Position numbers and translations under genes: made by a program. Of a stretch of DNA of 64,000 bases, positions 1-12,912 are shown piece after piece. This DNA comes from Lumbricus rubellus. Lineage: Eukaryota > Annelida > Clitellata > Crassiclitellata > Lumbricidae. The stretch covers positions 33,709,157 to 33,773,156 of the forward strand of contig OX243821.1 in assembly GCA_945859605.1 (NCBI GenBank), given 5' to 3'. The notes below the pieces were generated by a model, which was given only the letters and a program-made list of their open reading frames with translations, had not been told where the DNA came from and did no database searches. Positions within the stretch are counted from its first letter, which is position 1; every line of letters starts with the position of its first letter.

Positions 1-328
1 TTATTTATGGCACAGGTGAAAACTTAAAAGAGGTACGTGTTAGTGCCTTGTATTCGCAGTAATTGGGTTGGTTCTGCGTCCTAGTGAATTTTATCCGTCT
101 TACTTATCAGCGAGAACTGAACCAGGCCATAAAAAATAGAATCAAGAGAGTATAATCATACCTATAGACGCTTCTCGGCTAAAGGTAACCTAATTGTAAC
201 CACGGCATGCTTACATTGCTTATGGAGACTCGAAATATTGCCATGGTAATGTAATGCAAATCTTCGAGAATTTCTCAACAGCCACGTCAGGAAGACCGGC
301 TTATTCACCGGCGCTCATGGAGCCTAAC
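1..328. other. intergenic sequence, no gene seen
   Basis: I see no convincing coding potential or recognisable repeat in this stretch. It ends at the TTAA that flanks the MITE to its right. Confidence 0.4.
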
Positions 329-332
329 TTAA

Positions 333-815
333 CCCTCGAGTGCCCAAGGGGGTGGGGGTCCGACCGGACCCCAGGCCTGTTTTCCCCGGATAACTTTTTA
401 AAGGCTATGAATCTGCGGAAATGCTTTTAGGTATTCCTAGACCAACCATTTGGGCATAGAATGGTATTTTTTCGTGAGTATTGTCCTACCCTGTCCCCCA
501 CAATCACAGCATATACTAAGGGTACCGCAAGAAATTCGGCTGATATTCATACACGCGTATAGGCTTCATTCGGTAAATAACGCAAACAAGCATAAAATGT
601 GTCACGAGATTTTTACACTATTATTTTACACCAGGTGGTGCAATTGTAATATAAGATACATCAATCGATTGCAAATTCATTTTGGATTACATAGAACCAA
701 CTTCTGTTACGATATTCCAATCCCTGCTCAGGAAATTAGCATGAAAACGCTGGGGTCCGCGCGGACCCCCTTCTTGGGTCTTCGTGTAAAAAAAATTACC
801 TTGGGCACTCAAGTG
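333..815. mobile_element. TTAA-flanked MITE (piggyBac-type), copy 1
   Basis: The 483-bp element is bounded by TTAA at 329-332 and 816-819. Its ends are imperfect inverted repeats: the left begins CCCTCGAGTGCCCAAGG and the right, read inward, CACTTGAGTGCCCAAGG. Just inside each end lies a GC-rich palindrome of the form GGGTCCGnnCGGACCC (about 356-373 and 754-771). No transposase is encoded. TTAA target duplications are characteristic of piggyBac-type elements. A second, truncated copy in the opposite orientation lies at 57204-57520 and shares the ends, the palindrome and the interior. The superfamily is inferred from the target site only. Confidence 0.75.
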
Positions 816-823
816 TTAAAGAG

Positions 824-1060
824 TTGCCGTGGTATGCTTGGTGAGCCTATATGGGTTGCCGTGGTACTCCTGGTGAGCCTAAGGGTTGCCGTGGCATGCC
901 TGGTGAGTCAAATGGTTGCTTGGTATGCTTGGTGAGCCTAAGGGTTGCCGTGGTATGCTTGGTGATCCTAAGGGTTGCCGTGGTATGCTTGGTGAGCCTA
1001 AGTGTTGCTGTGGTATGCTTGGTGAGCCTAGAAGTTGCCGTGGTATGCTGGAAGACCTTG
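824..1060. repeat. 30-bp minisatellite, about 8 units
   Basis: Eight tandem units of about 30 bp each start GTTGCCGTGGTATGCTTGGT and end in GAGCCTAAGG. Because the period is a multiple of three, open frames arise on both strands (a ten-residue repeat such as RGMLGEPKGC on plus). I regard these frames as by-products of the repeat. The array sits between the MITE and a SINE. Confidence 0.85.
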
Positions 1061-1066
1061 ATGGTC

Positions 1067-1289
1067 AGGCGCGATGGTCTAGTGGTGGCGTCGTTGCCTT
1101 GGAGCGGGAAGGTTCGAGGTTCGAATCCACCTCGCCACGTAAGGACGTTGGGCAAGTCCTTCACTCATAATTTCTGAGCGCTTCGGCGTGAAACTCCGAT
1201 GCAGTGTCCGCTCTGCATTCTGGAGCGCCTCTGAGTAGCGAGGGCTTGAAGGGGCGCTATAACAAGTGCACATGCAAACAAACAAGTAA
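1067..1289 (+). mobile_element. tRNA-derived SINE, copy A
   Basis: The head resembles a tRNA: an A-box-like TGGTCTAGTGGTGG and a perfect B box GGTTCGAATCC at 1119-1129. The body contains 'GTGAAACTCCGATGCAGTGT' and ends in a conserved tail with GGGGCGCTATAACAAGTGCA. The same head, body and tail recur at 28708-28914 (minus) and 46440-46690 (plus), so this is a dispersed family. RNA polymerase III transcription is inferred from the boxes. Borders are approximate. Confidence 0.75.
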
Positions 1290-1887
1290 TATGCTCACAG
1301 ATTCTAAAGTAAAGACTACAACTGTGGTCAGAGATCCTATTAACAAGGTAATCCAATAAAGAAAAGAACCGTTGGTTCGCTTTTATAAATATAGTATTAT
1401 CTCTTTAAAAGGTGTCTAAATTTTGTCTGTCTGTGGCATTTAAAGACTTTGTCAAGCAATGATTCTGAGGTGCCAGAATGCCATTGCTGATTGCAACGGT
1501 TGTAATTGTCTTCTCAGGGGTCACCCAAAGGTTTTCTTATTATCGGTGACGTCACCTGGTATTCTTACAGTTTCCCAGAGCGCGAAACGTCACACACGAA
1601 GTTCAATAGGTCACTTAAGAATAGACACCTTACTTAAGAAGATTCTCAGAGTACAATAATCACGAGTTAACTGATGTTCCGAGGGTCTCCCAGGGTTGTG
1701 CTGGAGGGGGGTTGTACCAGATTCCCAGGGTCCTGAAGGGTGATTCACCGTTCCAAAGAAAAGATCCGCATGACGCTATTTACCCGTTTGAGTCACACGA
1801 GGGTGAGAATGTAGAAGGGGGTGTGGCGTTGTTACAATGGGTCAATTGTTGAAGGTCTAACCCTTGGGCGTGGGAGGGTGGTTCGGG
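1290..1887. other. intergenic, no gene; contains AAAGGTGTCTA motif
   Basis: No gene is visible. An AAAGGTGTCTA motif lies near 1409 and a degenerate inverted one near 1628. This motif recurs widely in the window outside the young LTR elements. Confidence 0.4.
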
Positions 1888-2640
1888 TTAAGGAAGTGTG
1901 GGATTGGTGAGTGCCTGGGCGACATTCTTTTTACCTGCACATTTGTTGTGTGTTCATATAGACGAATTAAGTGTATATTGGTGGATCGATTCTACAGATG
2001 GAAACGACACAATTAATTTTCAACAGTTGATTGTCTTTTCTTATAGGATGGGAGCATCGCTTATAAAGGTGTCTAATATGTGAGAGCCTATTTCTTGTTC
2101 CTTGTTCTGTCTCTGTCTCTGTCTGTGTTTTTCGATCTCTATTTCTCTGTGTATGCATGTCTGTATCTCGGTCTTTGTTTGTTTCTAGATATCTCTGTCG
2201 ACGCATTTCTGCGTCTCTGTCTGTGTATCTATATGTCTGTTTGTCTGCTTGTTTGGGGTTAAGGAAGTGTGGGATCTGTGTGAGTACCTAGACGACATTC
2301 CAACTACTTGCACATGTGTTGTGTGCTCATTTAGACGAATTAAGTATATGGGCAGTAGGGTGGATCGATTCTATAATATGGAAGAACACTTCATAACTAA
2401 TTTTCAAAGGCCGATGCTCTTATAAGAATAATGTTAGCTCTTAAAGGGGTGTATAAGATGGGAGAGCAGCTAAGGTGTTTGGAATGGAAAAATTCCCTGT
2501 TTCATTCTCTGTCTGTCTCTCTGTCTGTGTCTTTCGATTTGTCTGTATGTGTGTATGAATGTCTGTTTATCTGCCTTTGTGTGTTTGTTTCTAAATATCT
2601 ATGTCTCCGTATTTCTGTGTGTATGTCTGTGTGTGTCTGT
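1888..2640. repeat. tandem duplication of a ~375-bp unit
   Basis: Two diverged direct copies abut at about 2256. Each begins GGTTAAGGAAGTGTGGGAT, includes 'TAGACGAATTAAGT' and 'GTGGATCGATTCTA', continues to an AAGGTGT-like motif, and ends in a CTGT/CTCT-rich stretch with TTTCGAT. The second copy runs into the long GT and CTGT microsatellites. No coding function is seen. Confidence 0.7.
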
Positions 2641-2684
2641 CTCTCTATAAATTAATGCGTGTATATTCGTGCACATGTGTGCGT

Positions 2685-2990
<306 letters not shown>

Positions 2991-3668
2991 GATGTCTATG
3001 TCTGTCTGCCTGTCTGTGTCCGCCTGTTTGTCTGTCCGTCCATCTGTCTGTGTTTCTCCTGCCCTGAGTCAATACTCTTTCATTCATCCTAGGGACGAGG
3101 GGTGGGCAGCCATGGTCCCTTCATAGGGCTGAGGAGTGGGGGGTGACCCTGGGTCGCGTGCCCTCTTCACAATCGCCGCCCATCTCTTTGCGTGACTCGT
3201 AAAATCGCCGCTAGACGGCAACAAAACCGTTTCACCCGTCGCCAGAGAGCGTACCTCTCTCCCCATCGAAATTCTTTTCAAAGCACCTGTCCCAACGTCA
3301 TAACGGTGCGAAACGCTGCGCTGAAGGGTTGTGAAAAATGCGGGCTACTAGTGGCGCTGCTTTTATACACCCCTTTTTCGTTGTACACAATAGAGGTAGA
3401 TGTCAATCAGTTTGGCTATAAGTCTATATTTTGGTTGAATAAAGAAAATAAAATGCGGCGTTGTTTGAAGGCGGATGGTGCCAGTCCTAATCGTAGAAAA
3501 AAGAGGAGGGCGACCCTAGTGACCTTTTGTTATCGTAGAGTCGTTGAGATGTTTTTGCTGCTGCTATTTTACAGAAATCGATTAAACACCCATTTTCATC
3601 TTTCTATAATTTAATATAAAGAGACTTCAATATAAAATTTGAGATATCGTTCACGAGCTCCTGCTCAA
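2991..3668. other. intergenic, no gene seen
   Basis: A plus-strand open frame of 140 codons at 3192-3614 has no recognisable motif and no flanking splice or regulatory context. I do not call it a gene. Confidence 0.35.
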
Positions 3669-3671
3669 TAC

Positions 3672-4060
3672 ACACTGTAAAAAAAATCTCGTAAAATAAC
3701 GGTGAATTGCATGGCAACTTAGTTGCCATGCAATTCACCGTAATTATACGGGCGCCCGTAATCTCAATTACGGGTGACATCGTAAACTTACGATAAATCC
3801 CCGTTTTTTGTAACAGAAACTCCCCGTTTCATTCACGGCAACTTTCCTTATTTATGCGGAAAATTTCCGTATATTATGCGGCAATTCAGCGTATTTCAAC
3901 GGTGAATATCTGGTCTTTGACGGTGATTTTCACGGTGATTTGTCGTTATCAAACGGTAAATCGCCGGTCATTAACGTTATATTGTTACTTTTCTTACGGT
4001 GAATAGCCTTCTATTTACGATTGATTCGTTCTGCATCGACGGTGAATCACCGTCTATTAA
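3672..4060. repeat. dispersed repeat beginning CACTGTAAAA with ACGGTGA motifs and a perfect hairpin
   Basis: The segment starts CACTGTAAAAAAAATCTCG, an end typical of some cut-and-paste DNA transposons (CACTG ends are known in CACTA/EnSpm-type elements). At 3699-3741 there is a perfect 21-bp inverted repeat around a single T (outer end ACGGTGAATTGC). The rest repeats ACGGTGAAT or ACGGTGATT about six times. I could not find a matching right terminus, so the class is unknown. Confidence 0.5.
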
Positions 4061-4250
4061 CGACCTCTCCGTCCCCCTCCCTCTCCCTCCCTTTCAATCC
4101 TCTCTTCCCCTTGCCCATATCCGTTTCCCTCCCTTTCCCCTCTCTCCGTCCCCTTCCTCTGTCTCATCTCCTTTCCCTCAGTCTTCCCTCTCCCTCAGTC
4201 TCCCCTCTCCTTTCCCTCCTCCCTCTCTCTCTCCACATTACTTCACCAAG
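4061..4250. repeat. CCCTCT-rich polypyrimidine tract
   Basis: This is low-complexity C/T sequence. The short Pro/Ser/Leu frames across it are compositional. Confidence 0.85.
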
Positions 4251-4869
4251 TTGAAATAGAACTGGTAAGGACATTGAAATCAGATCTTAAACTGGAAATG
4301 CAGGTAGTATCAAACAAATCAACTGAATCAGAACTATTAATTAAACATCATTTTAAACATCACAACCTCAAGAAACATTGTCTGGCATTTCTGGAAAGAG
4401 AACAATACACGATGTTCATGCCATTGAACAGTGTGACATAATGCAAAGCTAGCCGTTATAATCTACAGACCTCTATAGCACCATTATCATATTGCAAGAA
4501 GAATGAATAAAAACGTCGACAGTCTACTAAAGAAGTCAGGATAATAACTGACAAAATAAAATTAAAATTTTTAACAAAAATGGGCAGGCAGAAGCAGACG
4601 AGTTATTCAACACTTCATTGATGAACAGCTTTGCTCACCAAAAACTCTTAACACTCTCATTGTTAGTGCAAAAGAACAAACAGAATGCACAAAACAGTGC
4701 TGTAACATTGTTTATGATATGGAACAAGCATTAGAGTCATTGTCCATCGATACAGGAGACCAGGCACATAATTTAGACTTCGTTGACTGTATACTTTTTG
4801 TGCCCCGTGCAGAAGTCTGCTGCGAAAGAAAAAAACAAACAACACAATCAGTCAAAGAAAAAATCACTA
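4251..4869. other. AT-rich intergenic, no gene seen
   Basis: I find no recognisable coding sequence or repeat. Short open frames overlap on both strands without motifs. Confidence 0.35.
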
Positions 4870-5150
<281 letters not shown>

Positions 5151-5156
5151 ACAGGC

Positions 5157-8100
5157 TCTTAACGCTCGTGAATAAACTAGTGCCCGTAAACCTCGTGAAT
5201 AAACTAGTGCCCTTCGCGCACGTGAATAAACTGATGCCCTTAGCTCTCATAAATAAACTGATGCCCTTAACCCACGTGAATAAACTAATGCCCTTAACCC
5301 ACGTGAGAAAACTAAAACCTTTAGCGCTCGTGAATAAACTAGTGCCCAGAACCCTCGTGAACAAACAGAGGCCCTTAACCCTCGTGAAAAAACTGAGGCC
5401 CTTAACCCTCGTGAATAAACTGAGGCCCTTGGCGCTCGTGAATAAACTGAGGCCCTTAACCCGCGTGAATAAACTGATGCCCTTAGTGCTCGTGAACAAA
5501 CTGATGCCCTTAACCCACGTGAATAAACTGATGCCTTCAACCCTCGTGAATAAACTAGTGCCCTTAACCCTCATGAATAAACTGATGCCCTTAGTGCTCG
5601 TGAACAAACTGATGCCCTTAACCCACGTGAATAAACTGATGCCTTCAACCCTCGTGAACAAGCTAGTGCGCTTAACCCTCATGAATAAACTGATGCCCTT
5701 AAACCAAAAGAATAATCTAGTGCCCTTAACCCACGTGAAAAAACTGATGCCCTTAACCCTCGTGAATAAAATAGTACCCTTTGCACTCGTCAATAAACTG
5801 ATGCCCTTAACCCACGTGAATAAACTGATGCCCTTAACGCTCGTGAATAAACTGAGGCCCTTAACGCTAGTGAATAAACTGATGCCCTTAACGCTCGTGA
5901 ATAAACTGAGGCCCTTATCCCTCGTGAATAAACTGAGGCCCTAATCCCTCGTGAATAAACTGAGGCCCTTAGCGCTCGTGAACAAACTGATGCTTTTAAC
6001 CCTCGTGAATAAACTGATGCCCTTAACCCTCGTGAATAAACTAGTGCCCTTAACCCTCATGAATAAACTGATGCCCTTAACCCTCGTGAATAATCTAGTG
6101 CCCTTAAGCTACGTGAATAAACTGATGCCCTTAACCCTCGTGAATAATCTAGTGCCCTTAACCCACGTGAATAAACTGAGGCCCTTAACCCGCGTGAATA
6201 AACTGATGCCCTTAGTGCTCGTGAACAAACTGATGCCCTTAACCCACGTGAATAAACTGATGCCTTTAACCCTCGTGAATAAACTAGTGCCCTTAACCCT
6301 CATGAATAAACTGATGCCCTTAACCGTCGTGAATAATCTAGTGCCCTTAACCCACGTGAATAAACTGATGCCGTTAACCCTCGTGAACAAGCTAGTGCGC
6401 TTAACCCTCATGAATAAACTGATGCCCTTAAACCAAAAGAATAATCTAGTGCCCTTAACCCACGTGAATAAACTGATGCCCTTAACCCTCGTGAATAAAC
6501 TAGTACCCTTTGCACTCGTCAATAAACTGATGCCCTTAACCCACGTGAATAAACTGATGCCCTTAACGCTCGTGAATAAACTGAGGCCCTTAACGCTAGT
6601 GAATAAATTTATGCCATTCACCCTCGTGAATAAACTGAGGCCCTTAACGCTCGTGAATAAACTGAGGCCCTTAACGCTAGTGAATAAACTGATGCCCTTA
6701 ACGCTCGTGAATAAACTGAGGCCCTTATCCCTCGTGAATAAACTGAGGCCCTAATCCCTCGTGAATAAACTGAGGCCCTTAGCGCTCGTGAACAAACTGA
6801 TGCTTTTAACCCTCGTGAATAAACTGATGCCCTTAACCCTCGTGAACAAACTAGTGCCCTTAACCCTCATGAATAAACTGATGCCCATAACCCTCGTGAA
6901 TAATCTAGTGCCCTTAACCCACGTGAATAAACTGATGCCCTTAACGCTCGTGAATAAACCGAGGCCCTTAACGCTAGTGAATAAATTTATGCCATTCACC
7001 CTCGTGAATAAACTGAGGCCCTTAACGCTCGTGAATAAACTGAGGCCCTTAACGCTAGTGAATAAACTGATGCCCTTAATGCTCGTGAATAAACTGAGGC
7101 CCTTATCCCTCGTGAATAAACTGAGGCCCTAATCCCTCGTGAATAAACTGAGGCCCTTAGCGCTCGTGAACAAACTGATGCCCTTAACCCTCGTGAACAA
7201 ACTAGTGCCCTTAACCCTCATGAATAAACTGATGCCCTTAACCGTCGTGAATAATCTAGTGCCCTTAACCCACGTGAATAAACTGATGCCCTTAACCCTC
7301 GTGAACAAGCTAGTGCGCTTAACCCTCATGAATAAACTGATGCCCTTAAACCAAAAGAATAATCTAGTGCCCTTAACCCACGTGAATAAACTGATGCCCT
7401 TAACCCTCGTGAATAAACTAGGACCCTTTGCACTCGTCAATAAACTGATGCCCTTAACCCACGTGAATAAACTGATGCCCTTAACGCTCGTGAATAAACT
7501 GAGGCCCTTAACGCTAGTGAATAAATTTATGCCATTCACCCTCGTGAATAAACTGAGGCCCTTATCCTCGTGAATAAACTGAGGCCCTAATCCCTCGTGA
7601 ATAAACTGAGGCCCTTAGCGCTCGTGAACAAACTGATGCTTTTAACCCTCGTGAATAAACTGATGCCCTTAACCCTCGTGAATAAACTAGTGCCCTTAAC
7701 CCTCATGAATAAACTGATGCCCTTAACCCTCGTGAATAATCTAGTGCCCTAAACCCACGTGAATAAACTGATGCCATTAACCCTAGTGAATAAACTAGTG
7801 CCCTTAACCATCATGAATAAACTGATGCCCTTAACCCTCGTGAATAATCTAGTGCCCTTAACCCACGTGAATAAACTGATGCCCTTAACCCTCGTGAATA
7901 AACTGAGGCCCTTATCGCTAGTGAATAAATTGATGCCATTCACCATCGTGAATAAACTGAGGCCCTTATCCCTCGTGAACAAACTGAGGCCATAAGCACC
8001 CGTGAATAAATTAGTGCCCTTAACCTTCGTGAATAAACTAGTACCCTTCGCACCCGTGAATAAACTAGTGCCCTTAACCCTCGTGAATAAACTGATGCCC

Positions 8101-8211
8101 TAAGCGCTCGTGAATAAACTAGTGCCCTTAATCCTCGTGAATAAACTGATGCCCTTAACGCTCATGAATAATATAGTGCCCTTAACCCTCGTGAATAAAC
8201 CGAGGCGCTTA
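5157..8211. repeat. 27-bp minisatellite array with higher-order structure
   Basis: About 113 head-to-tail units of 27 bp follow the form GTGAATAAACTGATGCCC + TTAACCCTC. Variants include GAGG for GATG, CTAGTG for CTGATG, and CACGTG or CATGAA at unit joins. Marker variants recur at multiples of 27. A 'CCAAAAGAA' unit lies near 5701, 6430 and 7348 (spacings 729 and 918 bp). A unit one base short, 'CCCTAATCC', lies near 5941, 6751 and 7129 (810 and 378 bp) and near 7587. Blocks of units were therefore duplicated together. Because 27 is divisible by three, both strands stay open for hundreds of codons (nine-residue period). I see no start context, domain or splice signal that would make this a gene, so I call it a repeat. 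Confidence 0.92.
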
Positions 8212-11200
8212 CCTCAACCTAGAGTCTGTCATACTTGACTGATCTTCAGGAAGCCGACATCATAAAGGCTTGTCATCACCACTTGATGACTGGTCAGATA
8301 GAAGTTTCTAGAAAACATACAAAATTTTGCATGTTGGATATCGACAACACATGTCATGCCATACAAGCTTAGTATCTATAGTATAGCAAAACATATAATA
8401 AAGTGGTGCCATAAGAATAAAATAGCGCTTTCATACTGATAATAAAAGAACAGACAGATTCTGTAGGCAACTCTTCAGTACTACACATTATCTGCAATAG
8501 AGGCCTTTAATAAAAATAATAATCAAAGATTAAAAGATAAAAGCACTCAAAGATTTAATGCAGTTGCATTCAGAGGTACGTCCGCACAAAGCACCGAGGA
8601 CCACTAACTACATAGAAGAGATTCTTAAATAATAATAATAATAATAACAACAACCACAATAATAAATTACATTAATTACCACACCCTTATCAATTTACTG
8701 ATTTATTTATATCTCATGCCCTGTAAATAGAAATTCACACAGCTCGAGAACACGAACTGGCCGTGAAACCATCACAAAATTGGCACTGGACAGGGCATGC
8801 TCCAATGATTATTATTTAGTAAACGTTGATGAAAATATCATAAAATGAATAAAAGATATTTGACCATCAAACATGAAAAGCTAACTTTAGATCGGTTACA
8901 ACATGTAGCGAATAGTAATTTTAATATACAAATATCAAGATCCACTAATGATATGTGCATCATAGCAAAACAATCCAAGCAGAAACAAAGAAATATTTTA
9001 ATAGCAAGATGACGGATACTTCACCACCACCACCGCCACAACTACCACCATTAGTAAACAGTGGCGCTTAATAAAATGCTTGAAAATCAAATAATGATCA
9101 ATGTTAATATCAATAATATAATGATTATCAAGAAATAATATTATGTAATACTTACCACGTATGCCCATAACGTAACAGTTTGTGTTCTTGACCTTTGGGC
9201 ATGTGCTGTCACCATTCTAAAATTTCAGATTTGAACAACTGCATCGAGTCCTACAAACAAAATGATTTCATTCAGTCAAATCCCAGAAATTCCAAAACAC
9301 TAGATTGTTGGCTAAATCACTTTTGAATGAAATAATTACTAATATTTAACCGGGTGCACCGTTTCTGTCACTTGCAACCTAATAAAAACAAAATACAATA
9401 TACTCCAGTAGCCAGATAACGAAAGCTGTTTCTGCCAGCACCACCAACAACAGTTAACTAAAACCAATAGACCAGAAAAGCACTGCAATAAGCCAGCATG
9501 CATCTAACAATGCCATCAACAGCACCACCACCACCTGCATCACGACCACAAACAATCACCAACATAACCATGACCTTCTCCACCACCAAAAATAACAATA
9601 TAAATAAAATAGCCCCTGAACGTTAAGTAAGTCCTGATTGGGTCATGGGTAAGAAATGTTTGAAACATCATTATCTCAGCCCAGAGTCTGGATACAAGGA
9701 GTCGTCTCACCAGTAGTGAATGTCAGTGTACTCCTTATAGTCAAATCACATTGGCCACACAGTGCCACACACAGAGCAGAAAACTTGTTCAAAGTTTCAG
9801 TTACCACCACCCCCAATAATAATAATAATAATAACAACAATGACGACTGTAAGGAGTTAGTTCCCACGTATTTAAAGAAAACAACAAAAGTTGCATCGTT
9901 TAAATAAAGTATATTAATTCTTCTCGTTGTGTTTCTTACTTCTTCAGTAAAGTCGCCATTATACGCTCTTCTCCTGTTATCTCTGCACTGTTCCCCTGCG
10001 AACCTCTGCATCAACAAGAGAAATAAACAAATAAATAAGAAACCCTCCTCGCAGGAACAATGCTGACAACGACAACAACAATAGCAGTAATATTAAAAAT
10101 AGACTTGCAATCCCAGAACAATGCCATCCTCAATTGTTGAAATAATGTAGATTACCTTACCTCAGGTTAAAAAAGTAGCGATTCTAAAATAGTGCCAGTA
10201 GTACTACAAGTTATCAACATAAAAATTATGATGATGACATAATAATAATTAATCACAATAACAGCGATTAACCATTTGCATGCACTGCTTAAATACTGCC
10301 GTGCCCTTTACGGGCTGGCTTTTGCAACATGATGGAGCCGAGAACCTTGAAATAATGCACATGCTCAGTTTCTTCATAATGTAATCGTTTAAGATTTTGC
10401 TGTGTTCAAAAATAATATTAATTAATAATAGCAGCAAAAATAATAATGGCTGGGAAACCTGTGATTAGGTCTGATTTGACAGAGTCATTTTTTACAATAT
10501 AATTTCTATAAATCTTGATAGATCATTTTTATCTTGGGTAAAAAACAACAATAATAATCATGACAATATTAAAATAATAAAAATGGCTTTGAAACCTGTG
10601 GAAAAATAATAATTATTAAACTAATTTTTTTAATTGGAAATAATAATATTGAAGGTATGCTTGAAAATGTAGTGGTTAGCACACACCGGACTGTTGATTA
10701 ATAGGTCACGGGGATAAAATCCAAACCTAGACAGAAAAATTGTTTCTAGATTTCTTTTCCCGCAGCATCCCCTGGACAACTCAGATAAAATGAGTACACT
10801 GATAGTACACTGTCGGTAGAGAGATGAGTCGGTGAAGGAGATGATTGGCATCTGACTTAATATGCCACGACTAACAAATGGTTTCAATAATACTTCATAC
10901 CCAATAACCAATGGCTGTCTCAGAGCTAACTTACCATAAGTGCCCAAGACTGCTAACAAATAAGTGAGTGAACTGAAAGCTTAAGCGACAAATTTGTGCT
11001 TGCAATGGCCTGTTCAAACACTGAATTTGTGACGTGCCAGACAGCACAAGTTCTCGAGTTGTCCTTTTTGTTTCTGATACATAATATTTAAAATGCTAGC
11101 AATAAGTTTACCAAAGACTGCGTGACTGTTCATGTTAACTTTTGGGTCACCCAAAATCTCTCTAAAATAGAACACTGCTGCCTTATCAGCCGCATCCCAT

Positions 11201-11426
11201 GATGCAGTTTGCTCAGAAGTATGCAATTAAAAAGAAATTATCTGCGTTCATTACAATAATTAGAAAAATTCCCGAAAAAGCTTCAAAGGGTGAAGATTAA
11301 ATGTTAGGCTGATAGAGGGTAGTGCTCTATTTTAGCCAAGTCATTGGCAACCATACTGTTTTGCATTCAGGCATGCAGTCTTCTGAATAACCATAAGTTT
11401 AGTCTTTTAAAATTTAATTAGGCAAT
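8212..11426. other. AT-rich intergenic DNA, no gene seen
   Basis: The stretch has short AAT/CAA/CCA trinucleotide runs (for example near 8628-8660, 9024-9050 and 9814-9835) and open frames under 115 codons without motifs. One dispersed repeat fragment at 10680-10860 is listed separately. Confidence 0.4.
10680..10860 (+). repeat. SINE-like repeat fragment, family 2
   Basis: The segment shares an ordered set of motifs with 52139-52330: a degenerate B-box region (GGTCACGGGGATAAAATCC here, GGTCACGGGTTCAATTCC there), then GAGTACACTGATAGTACACT and a GTCGGTAGA-like tail. The better-preserved copy suggests a tRNA-derived SINE. This copy is degraded, and its borders are approximate. Confidence 0.45.
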
Positions 11427-11690
11427 TTAATTTAACTGATTAGCAAATTATCTCTTCAAATACCGTAATTATGTGTAACAAGTGACTCACTAACTCACTT
11501 GGCAGAAGATTTGAAAGGAGCATAACCACGTGAAGAAATTTGACGACACTGTGGAATACACAAAACAATCTCCGTTGAAAATGATCATAATTTCTTGGAA
11601 ATGCAATCAAGAATTTCACTGAGAATACATGGAAAGCACACAAGATTAAATGAATGTTTCATATTTACTCGAAAACCAAATAATAGCATG
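11427..11690 (+). repeat. diverged direct repeat, copy 1
   Basis: The sequence from 'TTTAACTGATTAGCAAAT' to 'ATTTACTCGAAAACCAAATA' recurs in the same orientation at about 12636-12912, with shared blocks such as CAAGTGACTCACTAACTC and AATTTCACTGAGAATACAT. The second copy has a roughly 30-bp extra stretch. A foldback element lies between the copies. Confidence 0.75.
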
Positions 11691-11961
11691 GTCTGGTAAT
11701 CTACTGTTTTAGCAAAATAAATTATACGATATTCTTGGACAGGCGCAGCATAAGTATTTTTCATGAACTCGGCTTGTACATTTACACGACTCATTCTTGT
11801 AAATCAGATTCCATTTAGGCAAGAATTGATGTCATCAATTCCGCTTCTATTTAAACAATAACTTTTTTATCAATTCAACTTCTATTTAAATAACAATTAT
11901 TTTCAATCAACCCAGCTCCAATCTCAGCAATGTTTTCATAAATACCACTTTCTTAAATGCC

Positions 11962-12419
11962 GGTGTAAAGGTTCCAGATTAACCCCTCCTAAGCATTACC
12001 CCCCCCCCCCCGGTAACTTGAAACCGGTACCGGTTTCAGATTACCCCCAGACACTAGATTTGCATCAATCATCGCATTTATTGCACTAAAAATCAGAAAA
12101 ATCATCCCACATCTTGTTTTGTTCTGAAGATTTTCATCCCTCATCCCACTTCGTGGTATGTTATCAATTTTTTGATCGGATAAAAATAATAGCCTCGCAG
12201 ACATTTCTCCATTGTAACTTCAGCGGCGATTAGTATTTTAGTTACAGATGAAAATATTTAAAACAAACCACGAAGTGGGATGACGGATGAAAATATTCAG
12301 ACCAAAACAAGAAGCGGGATTATTTTTCTGATATTTTTTTGCAATAATTGCCATGGTTTATGCAATTTACAGTTTGCAAGAGGTAATGTTTAGGAGGGGT
12401 AATTTGAAACCTTTACACC
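11962..12419. mobile_element. foldback element with ~200-bp inverted arms
   Basis: The left end GGTGTAAAGGTTCCAGATTA and the right end (read inward) GGTGTAAAGGTTTCAAATTA are inverted repeats. The similarity continues inward through 'CCCCTCCTAA', 'AATCCCGC/CATCCCAC' and 'CATCCCACTTCGTGG', covering roughly 200 bp per arm. Each arm contains ATGAAAAT-type AT-rich sequence. There is no coding capacity. Short flanking bases could be a target duplication, but I cannot define it with confidence. A run of 14 C lies near 11999-12012. Confidence 0.7.
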
Positions 12420-12635
12420 AGCTCGTGACAGGAGACTTTGGACAATCCGTTGGTACAGTCAATAGTCGCGATGCGACGACGGCATCATGACATGACACGA
12501 TAAATGCCACTTCTAATTCAGTAGGTCAAACTGTTTACGTGCAACCGAGCCGTCACTAACAATAACCAAATTCTCCAGTTTTGTCACTTCCATTTCTGAT
12601 ACTGTGATTTAAAATGTTATTTTCATTTCCACAAT

Positions 12636-12912
12636 TTAATTTAACTGATTAGCAAATTTCCTATTCAAATACCGTAATAATGTACAACAAGTGACTCACT
12701 AACTCTCTTGGCGGAAGAATTTACAGGACAGAGTACCGACTGATTTTTCCATTCCCACATGGACAAAGTCGACGACACCGTCAAGCCATAAAACAATTTC
12801 CGTTGAAAGTGTTCACAATTCCCTGGAAATGCAAACGAGAATTTCACTGAGAATACATCAAAAGCACACTCAATTATATCGATGTTTGATATTTACTCGA
12901 AAACCAAATAAA
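12636..12912 (+). repeat. diverged direct repeat, copy 2
   Basis: This is the partner of 11427-11690. It has the same order of conserved blocks, and its divergence suggests an old duplication. Confidence 0.75.

Noticed and set aside
5157..8211. Interstitial telomeric repeat, because units contain CCCTTAACCC and CCCTAA
   Set aside because: The period is 27 bp, not 6 bp, and no TTAGGG-type run is present.
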